A DNA stretch of 64,000 nt, from the NCBI RefSeq assembly GCF_003589595.1, contig NW_020654229.1, forward strand, positions 4,725,380-4,789,379. The letters are read 5' to 3'. How positions within the stretch are numbered: position 1 is the first letter of the stretch; each line of letters begins with the position of its first letter. Both the position numbers and the translations under genes were made by a program. The notes under the pieces are model-generated. The model was not told the DNA's origin, ran no database searches, and worked only from the letters and a program-made list of their open reading frames with translations. This DNA comes from Hyposmocoma kahamanoa (taxonomy: Eukaryota > Arthropoda > Insecta > Lepidoptera > Cosmopterigidae). Positions 1-10,400 of the stretch are shown in pieces.

Positions 1-69
1 GTCATATTACAAACGTTCTTTTTTATCACACTACCTGTAGTGTGGATTGTCTATGATTTGTCTCGAGCG

Positions 70-250
70 CATAAGTCACATGTGCGCCTGATGGTAAGCT
101 ACACGCCTGTCCATAACAGTTGCAGTGCCACTCAGAGCTTTAAATGGCAAGAGATCTGAGGGGCACTGCCACTGCGCCCGTCACCCTGAGACATAAGCTG
201 ACAAGTCCCATGTACCTGTAATTTCACCACCACCTTTACCCGCTCACGCG
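70..250 (+). mobile_element. Family A interspersed repeat, copy 1
   Basis: Family A is the commonest repeat here (about 19 copies, up to 300 bp). Diagnostic stretches in order are GTGCGCCTGATGGTAAG, CCATAACAGTTGCAGTGCC, GAGACATAAGTTGACAAGT, CTGCTTGGCGGCAGAAATAG and CTGGACGAACTC. I see no tRNA A/B boxes and no clear terminal inverted repeats, so SINE, Helitron-like and other non-autonomous classes all remain possible. This copy lacks the 3' third. Confidence 0.75.
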
Positions 251-325
251 ATGCGCTCATCCTGCCGCAAAATGGCGGCTATTTGGTTTCGCAAATTAGA
301 AAAGGATTCAGTTTAAATACAAGTT

Positions 326-388
326 TTTAAAAATAAAAATTATTATTCTGCATTTTAGCAATGCAGAATAATAATTTTTATTTTTAAA
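326..388. repeat. Perfect 28-bp inverted repeat (hairpin)
   Basis: The arms 326-353 and 361-388 are exact reverse complements around a 7-base spacer. Each arm contains TTATTATTCTGCAT. It may be a small palindromic MITE or a structure-forming AT-rich site. No gene overlaps it. Confidence 0.85.
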
Positions 389-894
389 TAAATACCCTCC
401 GTACTACAACAAAAACATCTCAAATAAAATGCAGTAATACAACGCAAATCCTACACTTAAAAAGCACTAATCAAATTTTTTGTGTACTTGGGTAAATATG
501 ATAATATTCCGTTTGAGTGGTTCTAATGTTTACCATGAAATTACTCCTTAAAGTATAGTTTATAAACATTTATATTCAGGGTAAACTTAAAAAAGGCAAC
601 TTACGGTATGTTTTCAATAAATAAACACCGACATCACCAGCCCAAACAATAACACACATGATTGTCGTGACGTATTTTTGAAGTTGTTTATTTTTTTTTA
701 AATGACAGACCCAGGCATTAAAAACTTTATGGTTTGCTAGAGTAGTTACCAAAATAGGTATTAGTATTAGTTCTTTTACCTGTTATAACTTCGATATCCG
801 ATAAATCAGTATAAAATCATCACCGGCACCTCTAGGTGTGGTATGCTTCCAGAGACGCATGAATCGTGTGAGCGGATATCCTTCCAAACAGAAA
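389..894. other. No gene seen
   Basis: AT-rich sequence with stops in all frames and no recognised repeat. It lies downstream of the gene ending at 1030. Confidence 0.5.
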
Positions 895-950
895 CTCAGT
901 AATACTCAAAATTACTGCTTGGCGGCAGAAATAGGTAAGGCGCTCTACTG
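895..950 (+). mobile_element. Family A repeat fragment
   Basis: Only the 3' part is present, including TTACTGCTTGGCGGCAGAAA, followed directly by the terminal GCTCTACTGCTAC stretch. Confidence 0.6.
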
Positions 951-1029
951 CTACTAATTGTGCAGTCCTTTGCAATACTCAGAGCGGATGAAGGGATATA
1001 TTTAACTCACAGGTTTAACTTAAAAAAGT

Positions 1030-1503
1030 TTATTTTTGCATTAAGTTGTAACTTTGCAACGCAGCAAATGCCAGTAAACTATAACCATCAATGCAATTTA
1101 CTACAATTTTGTTTAAAATCTGGGCTAATTTAGTTAATGTACATTTTTTTTCACAGCTACCCTCAAAATGCTTTTCTTCTTTCAAATTTGGATTCCATTT
1201 TTTCCGCCAAATCTCCGTTACGGAACTCTTTTTTAATATTTTATCTTCTTGACTCTGTATCTGGCCGAGATTTCTGTTCTTCAGCATCATATATTCCGGT
1301 ACCAACGTCTCAATTATGTGAAATATATAGGTCAGGTTTTCTACTTCTTCTATATTTATGATTTCATACAAATTCTCCGCGTTCATTAAATTCGTATGAA
1401 CTGCTTCAAGTATTTGTGTTACTTTATCTATGGTATAATTCAACGTATGAATAGATCTGTTTAGTAAACATAGACGCTGGAAGTTTTCTTCTTTATTCAT
1501 TAA
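1030..1503 (-). CDS. Terminal exon of the helical protein
   Basis: Open from the TTTTTCAG acceptor through 157 codons to TAA at 1030-1032. The Cys-containing Lys/Glu-rich middle is followed by a hydrophobic C-terminal helix (residues such as SLLAFAALQSY). Confidence 0.6.
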   Translation of the reverse strand, partial: LMNKEENFQRLCLLNRSIHTLNYTIDKVTQILEAVHTNLMNAENLYEIINIEEVENLTYIFHIIETLVPEYMMLKNRNLGQIQSQEDKILKKSSVTEIWRKKWNPNLKEEKHFEGSCEKKCTLTKLAQILNKIVVNCIDGYSLLAFAALQSYNLMQK

Positions 1504-2768
1504 CTGAAAAATGTATTTAAATTACAAATCGTATCAAGACAGCGTAGTCGGGTATTTAGTACCTAGTCGTACACTAGATGTCGCGACGAGTCACAAATAG
1601 CTTTTTTTTTAAATATTAAGGCTTTGCCCTCGCATTTAGCCTATGAAAGGATTGGGAAAGAAGAATTACAGCTTAACGAAGAGGTACGAAATTTGGATGA
1701 TAAAGGATATGGTCGGTTGGGTAGGTGGGTAGCTATTATATATCGGCATACATATTAATGTACATTACATACATTATGTATGTCGATATATAATAGCTAA
1801 AGTAAATACAACATTTGCAAACCGAAAATTCAGCAAACGATCGGCCCATTTGTACAATTTAATTAATAAGGCATTAGAAATATACGCCAAAAGTTATAGA
1901 GACTGCAAGAAAGTTATATCAAATAGCTACAATCGAAATCGTATGAGAAAACCGAAGATCTATTAGAATACTTGCTTTAAATACACTACTTTCCTAATCT
2001 GTGCAACAGGTTAACACACATACACACACACTTTTCATATACAAATGCACACACACTAACACAAACAAACGTTTTAAGATTCAAATTAAATTTAAAATTA
2101 GAAGTTAAGAATGTTGAAAATTGTTAAAAAAAGAAATCGTTTAAGAATGTTTGTTTGCGCGTGTGCGTGTGCGAGTACGAGTGCGGGTGCGGGTGCGGGT
2201 GCGGGTGCGGGTTCTGGTGCGGGTGCGTGTGCGTGTGCGTGTGTGCGTGTGCGTGTGTGTGTGTGTCTAATCATAGCAGACAAAAGAAATAAACACATTT
2301 AAATAATAAAATAATAAATAAGTAATATTTATTATATTTATTATTTATTATAAATAATAAATAAGTTTTGCCGAGTCCTGAATAATCACTTTAATAAGAT
2401 ACGAGTTTTGAGAATAAGGCATCGTTTTATTGAAACAGGTTAACGGGAATTGGGTGAAATCCAATAAACGGGATTCATCCCCTAATTTGCCACCCTTAGA
2501 GGTGGAATATTATTATCAATTAATACACTAGCAGCTCTATATGTACCCCCTTTCCAGCAAAAAAAGAATCGTCGAAATCAATTCACAAATGCTGAGAAAT
2601 CACGTAACATATACACAACGAAAGGAAACTAATGCTTACGACGTTTTCACTGCAGCTATTGCCTTTGAAAATACCTTCAAGCAATCTTTCGATGGTCTGC
2701 AATATATCTTCTAGAAATGAAGGGTATTTTTCTTCTTCATGCAACTTGTCTATCAAATTACCTATTAC
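1030..2768 (-). CDS. Unrecognised helical protein, last two exons
   Basis: The model joins exon 2640-2768 (43 codons) to the terminal exon 1030-1503 (157 codons plus stop). The upstream exon follows a TTTTCAG acceptor and ends at GTC|GTAAGC. The terminal exon follows TTTTTCAG. Both junctions are phase 0, giving at least 200 residues. The protein is rich in Leu, Ile, Glu and Lys and looks mostly alpha-helical, with no signal peptide, membrane segment or motif that I recognise. Methionine 2 of the terminal exon could also be a start, giving 156 residues. Further 5' exons are likely because the 2768 end is an acceptor. The TAA stop lies inside an AATAAA sequence, so the poly-A signal may overlap the end of the reading frame. 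The intron holds a hairpin, a GT-rich microsatellite and a repeat B fragment. Confidence 0.55.
1730..1799. repeat. 25-bp inverted repeat (hairpin)
   Basis: Arms 1730-1754 and 1775-1799 are reverse complements with one mismatch and a 20-base AT-rich spacer. The arm begins TAGCTATTATATATCG. It lies in the intron of the 1030-2768 gene. Confidence 0.75.
2155..2270. repeat. GTGCGG / GTGCGT / GT microsatellite
   Basis: A hexamer GTGCGG tract grades into GTGCGT and then GT. Long Ala/Gly/Cys and His/Ala/Pro frames on both strands here are products of the repeat, not genes. Confidence 0.9.
2455..2600. mobile_element. Family B repeat fragment
   Basis: Family B is marked by the CCGGATTCATCCCCTAGTTTGCCACCC type stretch (here ATTCATCCCCTAATTTGCCA) and the phrases GATGATTCTTTT and GAAGTCGGTT. 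It is a common lepidopteran repeat. This piece keeps the middle part only. Confidence 0.6.
2640..2768 (-). CDS. Penultimate exon of the helical protein
   Basis: Phase 0 at both ends, 43 codons, with residues LIDKLHEEEKYPSFLEDILQ. An alternative donor GAAG|GTATTT lies 28 bases earlier but would put a stop into the next exon, so the GTC|GTAAGC donor is preferred. Confidence 0.5.
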
Positions 2769-2963
2769 CTGAAAATGTTGACTATTTTATAGAGAATGCT
2801 CTTCGTGTATTCAAATGTTTGAATATTGTGATAGCCAACTCAGAATTTAACTTTGTTTACCATCATATAAACTCAAATATGACTTATAATCGCCACATTG
2901 TCACTCATAAGGCAGATTTTCTTGAGAAGAAACTCCAGGACTTGCTTTCTGTATTTTTTTTAT

Positions 2964-3235
2964 AAACCAAGTGACGGGACCAACAAGTCGTGTGCCTAAT
3001 GTAAAGCAAGTTGCAGTGCCACTTAAGAGCTTTAAATCGCAAAGATCTGGGGGCACTGCCATTCCGCCTGTCACCCTGAGACACAACTTGACAAATCCCA
3101 TGTGCCTGTAATTTCATCAGCATCTTTAAATCCGAAAAACAGTAATGCTCACATTACTGCTTGGCGGCAGAAATAGGCAGGCTGGCTGTAGTTCTCTGGA
3201 CAAACTCTTTCATAAGAAGCTCTACTACAACTACG
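2964..3235 (+). mobile_element. Family A repeat, nearly full length
   Basis: It runs from GTGACGGGACCAACAAGTCG to the 3' GAAGCTCTACTACAA. It faces the inverted copy at 3262, so together they form a large hairpin. Confidence 0.8.
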
Positions 3236-3261
3236 AGTGAAACCTACCACATAAAAATAGC

Positions 3262-3535
3262 AGTAGAGCTTGTAAAAGAGTTCGTCCAGGGAAGTACTGC
3301 CACCTTACCTATTTCTGCCGCCAAGCAGTAATGTCAGCTTTACTGTGTTCCGGTTTTGAAGGGTAAGGGTGCTGGTGAAATGACAGGCACTTGGGACTTG
3401 TCAACTTATGTCTCAGAGTGACAGTGCCCCTCAGATCTTTGCTCTTTAAAGCTCTGAGTGGCACTGCAAGTGTTATGGACAGGACTTACCATCAGGCGCA
3501 CGACTTGTTCGTCCCGTCACTTTATATTATAAAAA
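3262..3535 (-). mobile_element. Family A repeat, inverted copy
   Basis: Nearly full length, in opposite orientation to the copy ending at 3235 and separated by about 26 bases. It ends at CGACTTGTTCGTCCCGTCAC. Confidence 0.8.
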
Positions 3536-3734
3536 AGTTACTAGTGACACACTCGTCACAGGTAAACTAGTGGATCCTGTACCTGTGATATTTCCTTAGT
3601 GATGTCATCGGTAGCAGCTACCAGCGGACATTGTGCTAAGTGAGCGAATAAACTGTATGCCGATTGGTTCAACCAGTTCTGTGACAATTGAACTGAAAGA
3701 AAAAATACCAGTAGGTACGTCATCAGTTTTGTTC

Positions 3735-4240
3735 ACAGAACAATATAGTAGAAGTGGTTAGTTAGCGTCTGACGCGTGCCAACTATAGGTCTCGAAAGTC
3801 CTATCTGAGCTCAGTCCGCCATATTCACTTTGTATGGTACGGTTGTGTCATTCTTTCGTGCAAATCCTCTATAAAATGCCTTATTGTGCTGTTTTGGAGT
3901 GCAAGAATGATAGCCGCACCAAAAATATTGCCCGTGGCGGTATTTCATATCATCGGAAACTTTTATTTTAGTAAATTTTCATTTTACCGAAATAGTTTTT
4001 TTGTTAAAAGAACCGAAAGCAAAGCTTATACCTCTGCAATATGGTCGCTTCTTTTTTTGGAGAACTAAATCAATAACTCCAATTCGTCGTGGTTTAGCAA
4101 TGAACCACTAGATGACATAGACATTGATTGAAATTTCAATATAATATCAAAACGTCGAAGCTTGCAATAATAGGTGTTGAAGATATTGAATTTTCAACGA
4201 TATGCCAACAAGGTGAAGTTTAAATTATATTAAGAATCCA
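3735..4240 (+). pseudogene. Degraded THAP-domain transposase exon in a repeat
   Basis: From the ATG at 3876 a short frame reads MPYCAVLECKND, then a Gly-Gly-Ile-Ser-Tyr-His-Arg end, before a stop near 3973. The C-x4-C with the trailing His matches the start of a THAP zinc finger (C2CH), normally about 90 residues. The flanks are repeated at 52315-52680, where the corresponding point carries a GTAAGT donor just after the His codon. THAP fingers occur in host proteins and in P-element-type transposases. The repeated context favours a transposon relic. Confidence 0.5.
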
Positions 4241-4914
4241 GAATTTGTTATTTCTTTTTAAATTTGAAACTACGACTAATCAATGTCAAGATTTTGTAGC
4301 GTTTCAAATTGAGAATGTGTGAGTTTTGGCGATTACGGCTCTGATAGTAATCGAAGCATAAATTGTTTTTTCTTCCATGATTTTGTTCATCGTCACCATT
4401 ATGTTAGCCAACAAACTCATCGAGACCAATAATGCTATGAGCCAAAATATCACAGCATACGATAAATTTTCCTGTGAGTAGTTGGGCTGGGTAATCTGCA
4501 GACTGTCCTGGACCAAACCTGTTAATTTTCTTGAAATCTTGACCACTGGTCACGGTAATTTCATTAAAAAAAATTCATTACATGTTTAATCTATAATACA
4601 TTCATAATATTTATAATATTTACATTTGTAATATCTGTTATTTTGCTAAAATCTAGTTAAGTAATGGCCATTGAGTCTCAATGTCAATAGAGCGTCTGTG
4701 GAATATTAAGACTATGGCTTTTGTTGACTCCACATAACAAAAAAATAATTGTGAAATAGAGCAGAGTCCCTGCCACTCGACCCAAGCAAAATGAACCGTA
4801 TTAGTATGGGAAAAATTTGAATTGGAGCTGAGGTAGAATCGACTCTTAATAATTGGTAATAACAATAAATTGCTGATAAAACGAGATAAAAATTAGGATG
4901 TGCATAGTAATTTT

Positions 4915-5502
4915 CAGAGATGCGCCGAGTACAAGTTTTACCAAGTAACCGAGTACCGAATATTACTCGGTTTAACATTTGCCTAGCCGAGTACTCGGCC
5001 GAGTTACTCGGTTCATTACAACCGGAACGCGATTATCCTAAAAGTCCCATTGCTCTAGAATTAGACCGATATTTCAATGAAGGTTTATTGTCGCGAGAGC
5101 AGAGTCCTTTCCAATGGTGGGCAGGGATAAAACAAGATATCCAAAGCGAAGCGGGTGATATGTATGAAGAAAAAAGGAACAGACTATTACCTGAACGCAG
5201 AAAACCTTGTATTCCTACATCATAACTTGCCTTTGTCAAATTTTTAATATTAATAATGTAAACTTTTTTATTAAATTACTAAATTGTTACAAGTTACAAT
5301 TGTCTAGAATTTATAGTAATAAATCTCTTTTGAATATTTTAAATACACTGTTGGTGCTACTTTATTATGTCTATAACTGTAATGCTTTATATTAACCGAG
5401 TACTCTTCTCATGAACCGAGTTATTCGGCCGAGTACGTGTAGTAAAAAAACGGCCGGGTGTACCGAGTACAGAGTAGCAAACGAGTACTCGGTGCATCTC
5501 TC
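4915..5502 (+). mobile_element. hAT-like element, internally deleted
   Basis: The ends are CAGAGATGCGCCGAGTAC and, inverted, GAGAGATGCACCGAGTAC. The element is flanked by TAGTAATTTT at 4905-4914 and 5503-5512. Subterminal CCGAGTAC / GAGTACTCGG motifs occur at both ends. The interior codes for the end of a hAT transposase. A paralogous site without the insertion is at 57389. hAT elements usually duplicate 8 bp; here 10 bp match, of which two may be chance. Confidence 0.8.
5023..5225 (+). pseudogene. hAT transposase C-terminal fragment
   Basis: The frame reads ALELDRYFNEGLLSREQSPF, then QWWAGIK, then SEAGDMYEEKRNRL. These match the hAT dimerisation domain (E-hydrophobic-D-x-Y, a WW pair, and S/EAG ... 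KRNRL). The stretch usually found between WW and the SxxGD part, with the conserved Pro-Ser-Glu-Arg, is missing, so this is a deleted remnant that cannot encode an active transposase. The frame starts inside the subterminal repeats and ends at TAA. Confidence 0.7.
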
Positions 5503-5571
5503 TAGTAATTTTCATGGTAGTTTTAGTAAGGCAACATCGATCGCTAGTGATTGAATGTTTTTTTTATATAA

Positions 5572-5770
5572 TCTCAAGTGACAGGACGAACATGTCGTGC
5601 GCCTGATGGTAAGCTACACGCCTGTCCATAACAATTGCAGTGCCACTCAGAGCTTTAATCGCAAAGATCTGAGGGACTGCCACAGCGCCTGTCACCCTGA
5701 GACATAAATTGACAAGTCCCATGTGCCTGTAATTTCACCAGCACCCTACCCTTCAAAACCGAAACACAGC
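5572..5770 (+). mobile_element. Family A repeat
   Basis: Starts AGTGACAGGACGAACATGTC and ends at the CTTCAAAACCG part, lacking the 3' third. It splits an older repeat whose halves (5510-5560 and 5776-5880) match 57380-57436 and 59067-59165. Confidence 0.75.
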
Positions 5771-6049
5771 CATTGCAACTAGATTTTAGCAGAATAACAA
5801 ATATTATCATGTTTTGCAATACAATCTCAATGGAATCCTAATGGAATTACAATGACCAAGAAAATTACCAGAATTGGGACCCAGATGTTCATCAAGCTTA
5901 GAACCATCCCGATTAAATTAACCATCAAATAAAAATGGCTTTGAGAGCAGTACATTCGTTTGTGAGCTATAGCGCCTCAAACAGACAAAGGCTTGAAACT
6001 TATTAACTCCCCTCTTTTTAGTCAGGGGTAAAAAAAAATTTTATACATC

Positions 6050-7471
6050 TCATACTGGAAAGAGCACTACTGTCTTACCGCTTTTGAATGAACTTCGACT
6101 ATGCGAGTCACTCCTGTACCCCGAATCTGTGAGGTAGCCATCTTCTTTTTTATCAAGTCGTTTGTTCAAGTAATTCTTTACTTTGTTCAATTCTTCTACC
6201 ACTTTGAAAGGTATTAATTCTTTTTCTGAATCTTTATGTACTACTAGAATATTATTATGTTTCTTATCTATATTGCCATCTTGAATTTCCGTAATACCTG
6301 TTTTATTTTTTTCTATTTCCTGTTCTCGTATGGTATCGTTCGTATTAGAATCTTGTGAATTTTCAATTAAAGTCCATTCATATGAATTCTGTTTGTTCGT
6401 TGGAAAGTTCTGTAATAATTTATATCTTTTACCTTTCCTGTCAATGACGTAATCGATTTCAGTACATTGCATTTGTGTTATTTCCATTTTGTTTACATTT
6501 TGTACTGGTATCTCTTCATTCTGAAAATTATTTTCTTTTTGTACTTGCATCTCCCCATTTTGAACGTTATTTCCATTTTGTACTTGTATGTCGACTTCTT
6601 GTTCACTGTTTTTATTTTCTACAATATCTTGTAATCCGTTTATATCGTCTTCTATATTTTGCCCATTTTCTATTATACTTTGTCTGTCTTGTACATTCAT
6701 TTCAAAATCTTTCTCATTGGCTATATTTTCTTGACAAATACTTTGTAAATTACCGCCATGTTTATTCGAAATAAGTTTATTTCCATACACGAAATTTTGT
6801 CTTATTTCAATATTATCAAACTGTGACTGGCTAATATGCGTATCGCTATCTGTTATATCATATAAAGTGTAAATAATAGTTTTTTGAGTATCTGTTACGT
6901 TTTTTTCACAATTAATTGTATTATCATTGTTTTTTTCTTTTGTATTGATGTTCATATTTGTAAATTTAGCTATTTTTACGTCATCATAATATGTATGTTG
7001 ATTGTCATTTTCAAAACGTTCGTTACTTGAGTCTTTTATAATATTTTTTCTCACTTTAGATAAAAGTTTTTCATTAACGTCCTTGGTGTAAAATGGTACA
7101 GTTTCATTCATAGTAATCTCATTTCCGTCAGAGTTCATATTATTCGCATCGTTATTATTAAAAATGTTATTCCTTAAATTATTATCACTATTACGGCAAT
7201 TTTTGCCTTCGTTTCTATTGTTTCTTGTATTTTGTATTTGTTTGCTTATATTTTTAGCAACTTTGTGAGCCATTTCGGAGTTCTTTAATTTATTTGTCAT
7301 AGTGTTGTCCTGTAAGTCATCTGTGTGATTGAAATAAGGAATTTCTTTATGAATTACATTAGATTTTTGTAGAGTACAGGCAGAGTTATTGTCATTATTT
7401 GGTGCATTGAACTCTAATTCTTCACAATAAGTACTTTCGGTACAATTATGTGTTGATAGAAGGCTTGGATC
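6050..7471 (-). CDS. Exon 3 of the Asn-rich protein
   Basis: It begins DPSLLSTHNCTES directly after the splice acceptor at 7472-7473 and stays open for 473 codons. An internal ATG at 7300 is not needed as a start because the frame joins exon 2 in phase. Confidence 0.8.
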   Translation of the reverse strand, partial: DPSLLSTHNCTESTYCEELEFNAPNNDNNSACTLQKSNVIHKEIPYFNHTDDLQDNTMTNKLKNSEMAHKVAKNISKQIQNTRNNRNEGKNCRNSDNNLRNNIFNNNDANNMNSDGNEITMNETVPFYTKDVNEKLLSKVRKNIIKDSSNERFENDNQHTYYDDVKIAKFTNMNINTKEKNNDNTINCEKNVTDTQKTIIYTLYDITDSDTHISQSQFDNIEIRQNFVYGNKLISNKHGGNLQSICQENIANEKDFEMNVQDRQSIIENGQNIEDDINGLQDIVENKNSEQEVDIQVQNGNNVQNGEMQVQKENNFQNEEIPVQNVNKMEITQMQCTEIDYVIDRKGKRYKLLQNFPTNKQNSYEWTLIENSQDSNTNDTIREQEIEKNKTGITEIQDGNIDKKHNNILVVHKDSEKELIPFKVVEELNKVKNYLNKRLDKKEDGYLTDSGYRSDSHSRSSFKSGKTVVLFPV

Positions 7472-10400
7472 CTGAAATTATGATTATTACATACTAAAAT
7501 TCAATACGCATATTTTATAAACAAAAATTTACGCTGACGGCGGTATCGTGCGGTTTAGAGAATTTACCAAGATGAATAAGATGCTTCAACCATATTAATT
7601 GTCCATCTGTATAAATATTGTTTCTGTTATTTCATATCGTTTGAATTTGACTTTGTAAGCACTATATTGGGTATCGTGCGGCTATGCGACACGGAGGGAA
7701 TAAACAACATCACGTACTGCTCTGATCCCAAAGTAAGTAACTAAATAAAGCACTTGTGTTATGGAAAGTGGAAATAACGACGGCACCACAAACATCCAGA
7801 CGCGAGACAATATAGAAAAATTAGTTTTCTTCAAGGATCGAACTCGGGACCTTAGAGATAGCGACAACATGAAAACCGGTGTGCATGCCACTCGACCACT
7901 GAACGGAGTAAAATGACATGTGTAGGGTTGCCGGTTTTCATAAAATTTTAAATAGTCATGTCGTTGTTGTCGACAGTTTGTATTTGTGTACAGTAGCATT
8001 GGTTTTGTATGTGTGTCAATTGTTAAGAGGCAAGACATGCTATGCAGAGGTTTTGAGTCGTGTGGGTCTTTGCGTTCCCGATGGGTATGTGGAGTGGCGG
8101 CGCTTCAGTTGTTGACGATTCCTCGTGGGAGAATCAATCTGCTGGACAGGTGACACGAGGGATGAGGACTTTGAACGTTATTGATGGGAACATTGATCTA
8201 TTTGCCTGTTATCTGTGTGATTTCAATAAAATAGCTTTATTTATAATGTGTTATGGAATATAATGACAGTTTGTTACGTAATATGGTATAATATAATTTT
8301 AGTCGATACAATTTTGAATATAACATTAATGTTGTTCAACACCAAATGACAATTCTCTTCAACACCAACAACCTAATGAAATTAGTCCTGTAATAATAGT
8401 TGATAGATTATGTACGTAAAATAAATAAAGTTTTATCGATAGATCGTGATAGAAGGTAAAATTTTGACAAAAATGTCTGAATTGTGAATGTAACGACGTT
8501 CTAATTATTGCTAATTACGTTATTGCCTTCTTTATTCTTATTATGACAGTTGGCCTACTATAATTCTATTTTGATTATCTATAATGAATTAAAATGAAAA
8601 ACTTTAAAATATGTCTCCTCTTTGTATTTTTAAAAGATATAGTTCTTCTAAATGTAGTGTATGTATGTATGAACTAACAAAAAATGACAATTCAGATGAA
8701 CCTGTGCCCAGCAGTTGCACGAATAATGGGCCGATGCTAATTCTAATGAAACAAGCTCGGCTATTTATTGCATAACCGTAACCAACATTCACTTGATAGT
8801 CGATAGAATATTTACCGCTGCAATCACTAACTGCTTTGAAGCGCAACACTGTTGCGCGATGAACTGACATTGTACTCCATCTTCAAAATAGACAGGCTAC
8901 TTATGGGTAAAAGGCATTGACTTACAATTATATGGAACGTCGGGTCCGCGCTAAAAAGTGTCCGCACTTGTAAGGCGCTAAAATCGTATACAGAGCGCGA
9001 CACTCCGCTTTAGTCTTCATTTGTTCTACTGACAGCGCGATACTACGATGACATTACAGTTTAAATTTCGAATAGGTTGACTTGGGACATTTTTTTCGTG
9101 GTTTTTGTATTAGACCCGTCGTCCACTTATTTGTAAGTCAATGGTAAAAGGGAAAGTAGTTTAAATTTTGTATATAAGAGATTTTGCTTCTTGGAGACAT
9201 TGCTTTTTATTTAAAGTAAGTAATAAATACTACATCCAAAGATTTTTTTAAGTACTTGCCTCACCTGGGAATTGAACCAACCGAATGTGAAAAAAATCAC
9301 CTATATTTTTATGACGTCAACCGAATGGATAAAAAATAAGGGTTAAATTTCTTTTAACTTAGTATCTTTAATTAAAAGAACACCATGAAGTTTTACATTT
9401 AAGTTCAGGAAATTAATGCGTTTTACTGCTGACATTCTTACATCAAGATGGAACTTCTGTCGTATAACATACATATCGCACCCTTAGTAATATAAGGGCA
9501 CAATCCAAAAAAAGTAGATTTTTGGGAAATTTGGGAATTGATAGGGACTTAAATAATAAATGGGATCAAACTTATATAGCTCCATATTTCTGTTATATTT
9601 TTTGTACTATATGGGTCTAACTTGAAAGTGTATTTTTAACTTGCTTGAAACTTATGGAATTTATTTATATTTTTTTTTTTATTGCTATTTATAATACATT
9701 TATCAAAGAACAAATCTGCCAAATTTCATATTTACAACTTAAATAATAAGCATATTATTTGAAAAAATAGGTGTAATGTAGGAATCCAGAATCTTAATAC
9801 GCGATTTCCCAAAAATCTACTTTTTTTGGATTGTGCCCTTATATTACTAAGGGTGCGATATAATCAGTGGTCGCAATAGGGTGTTTCAAATGAGTGGATA
9901 CATTTCTACAAGTAATGACATAGTGGTTATAATCTCAGTACAGAGTACTAAAAACACCAACCTCAACAGGACGGGGAATTGCATCTAAGTATTTCCCAGG
10001 TTTTATTGAAATCGGAAAGTGTCCTAAACCGGATTCGTCCCCTAGTTTGCCACCCTTAAAGGTGAAATATTTTCTTCAAATTTAAATGGAACTACTGAGG
10101 TATCCTCTTTTAAAGTAAATAATCTCAGTACAGAGTACTAAAAAAAACCGACCTCAAATGTACGTGGAATACAATTACCAAGTTTTGAAATCTTAAAATT
10201 AAAATCGGTTAACGGAAAGCGCGCCAACCCGGATTCATCCCTTAGTTCGCCACTATACGGCACTTGACACAGAAGATAATAAAAATCGGTTCTCACTACT
10301 CAAAGTATATTGAGAGAGAAAAACGCCTTGAATTGGAGAATAGCAAAATCAACCATTAAAATAATTCTGCCCTCCTAACTAAGAGTGCAGCAACTAAGTG

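Noticed and set aside
2098..2302. Ala/His/Pro- and Cys/Gly-rich frames on both strands
   Set aside because: They are translations of the GTGCGG/GTGCGT/GT microsatellite.
4304..4565. Minus-strand 80-codon frame with a hydrophobic segment, and a second frame reading GQSADYPAQLLTGKFIV
   Set aside because: Two frames look open but no splice pair or family supports either. It could belong to an upstream exon of the 1030-2768 gene, but the phase could not be fixed.
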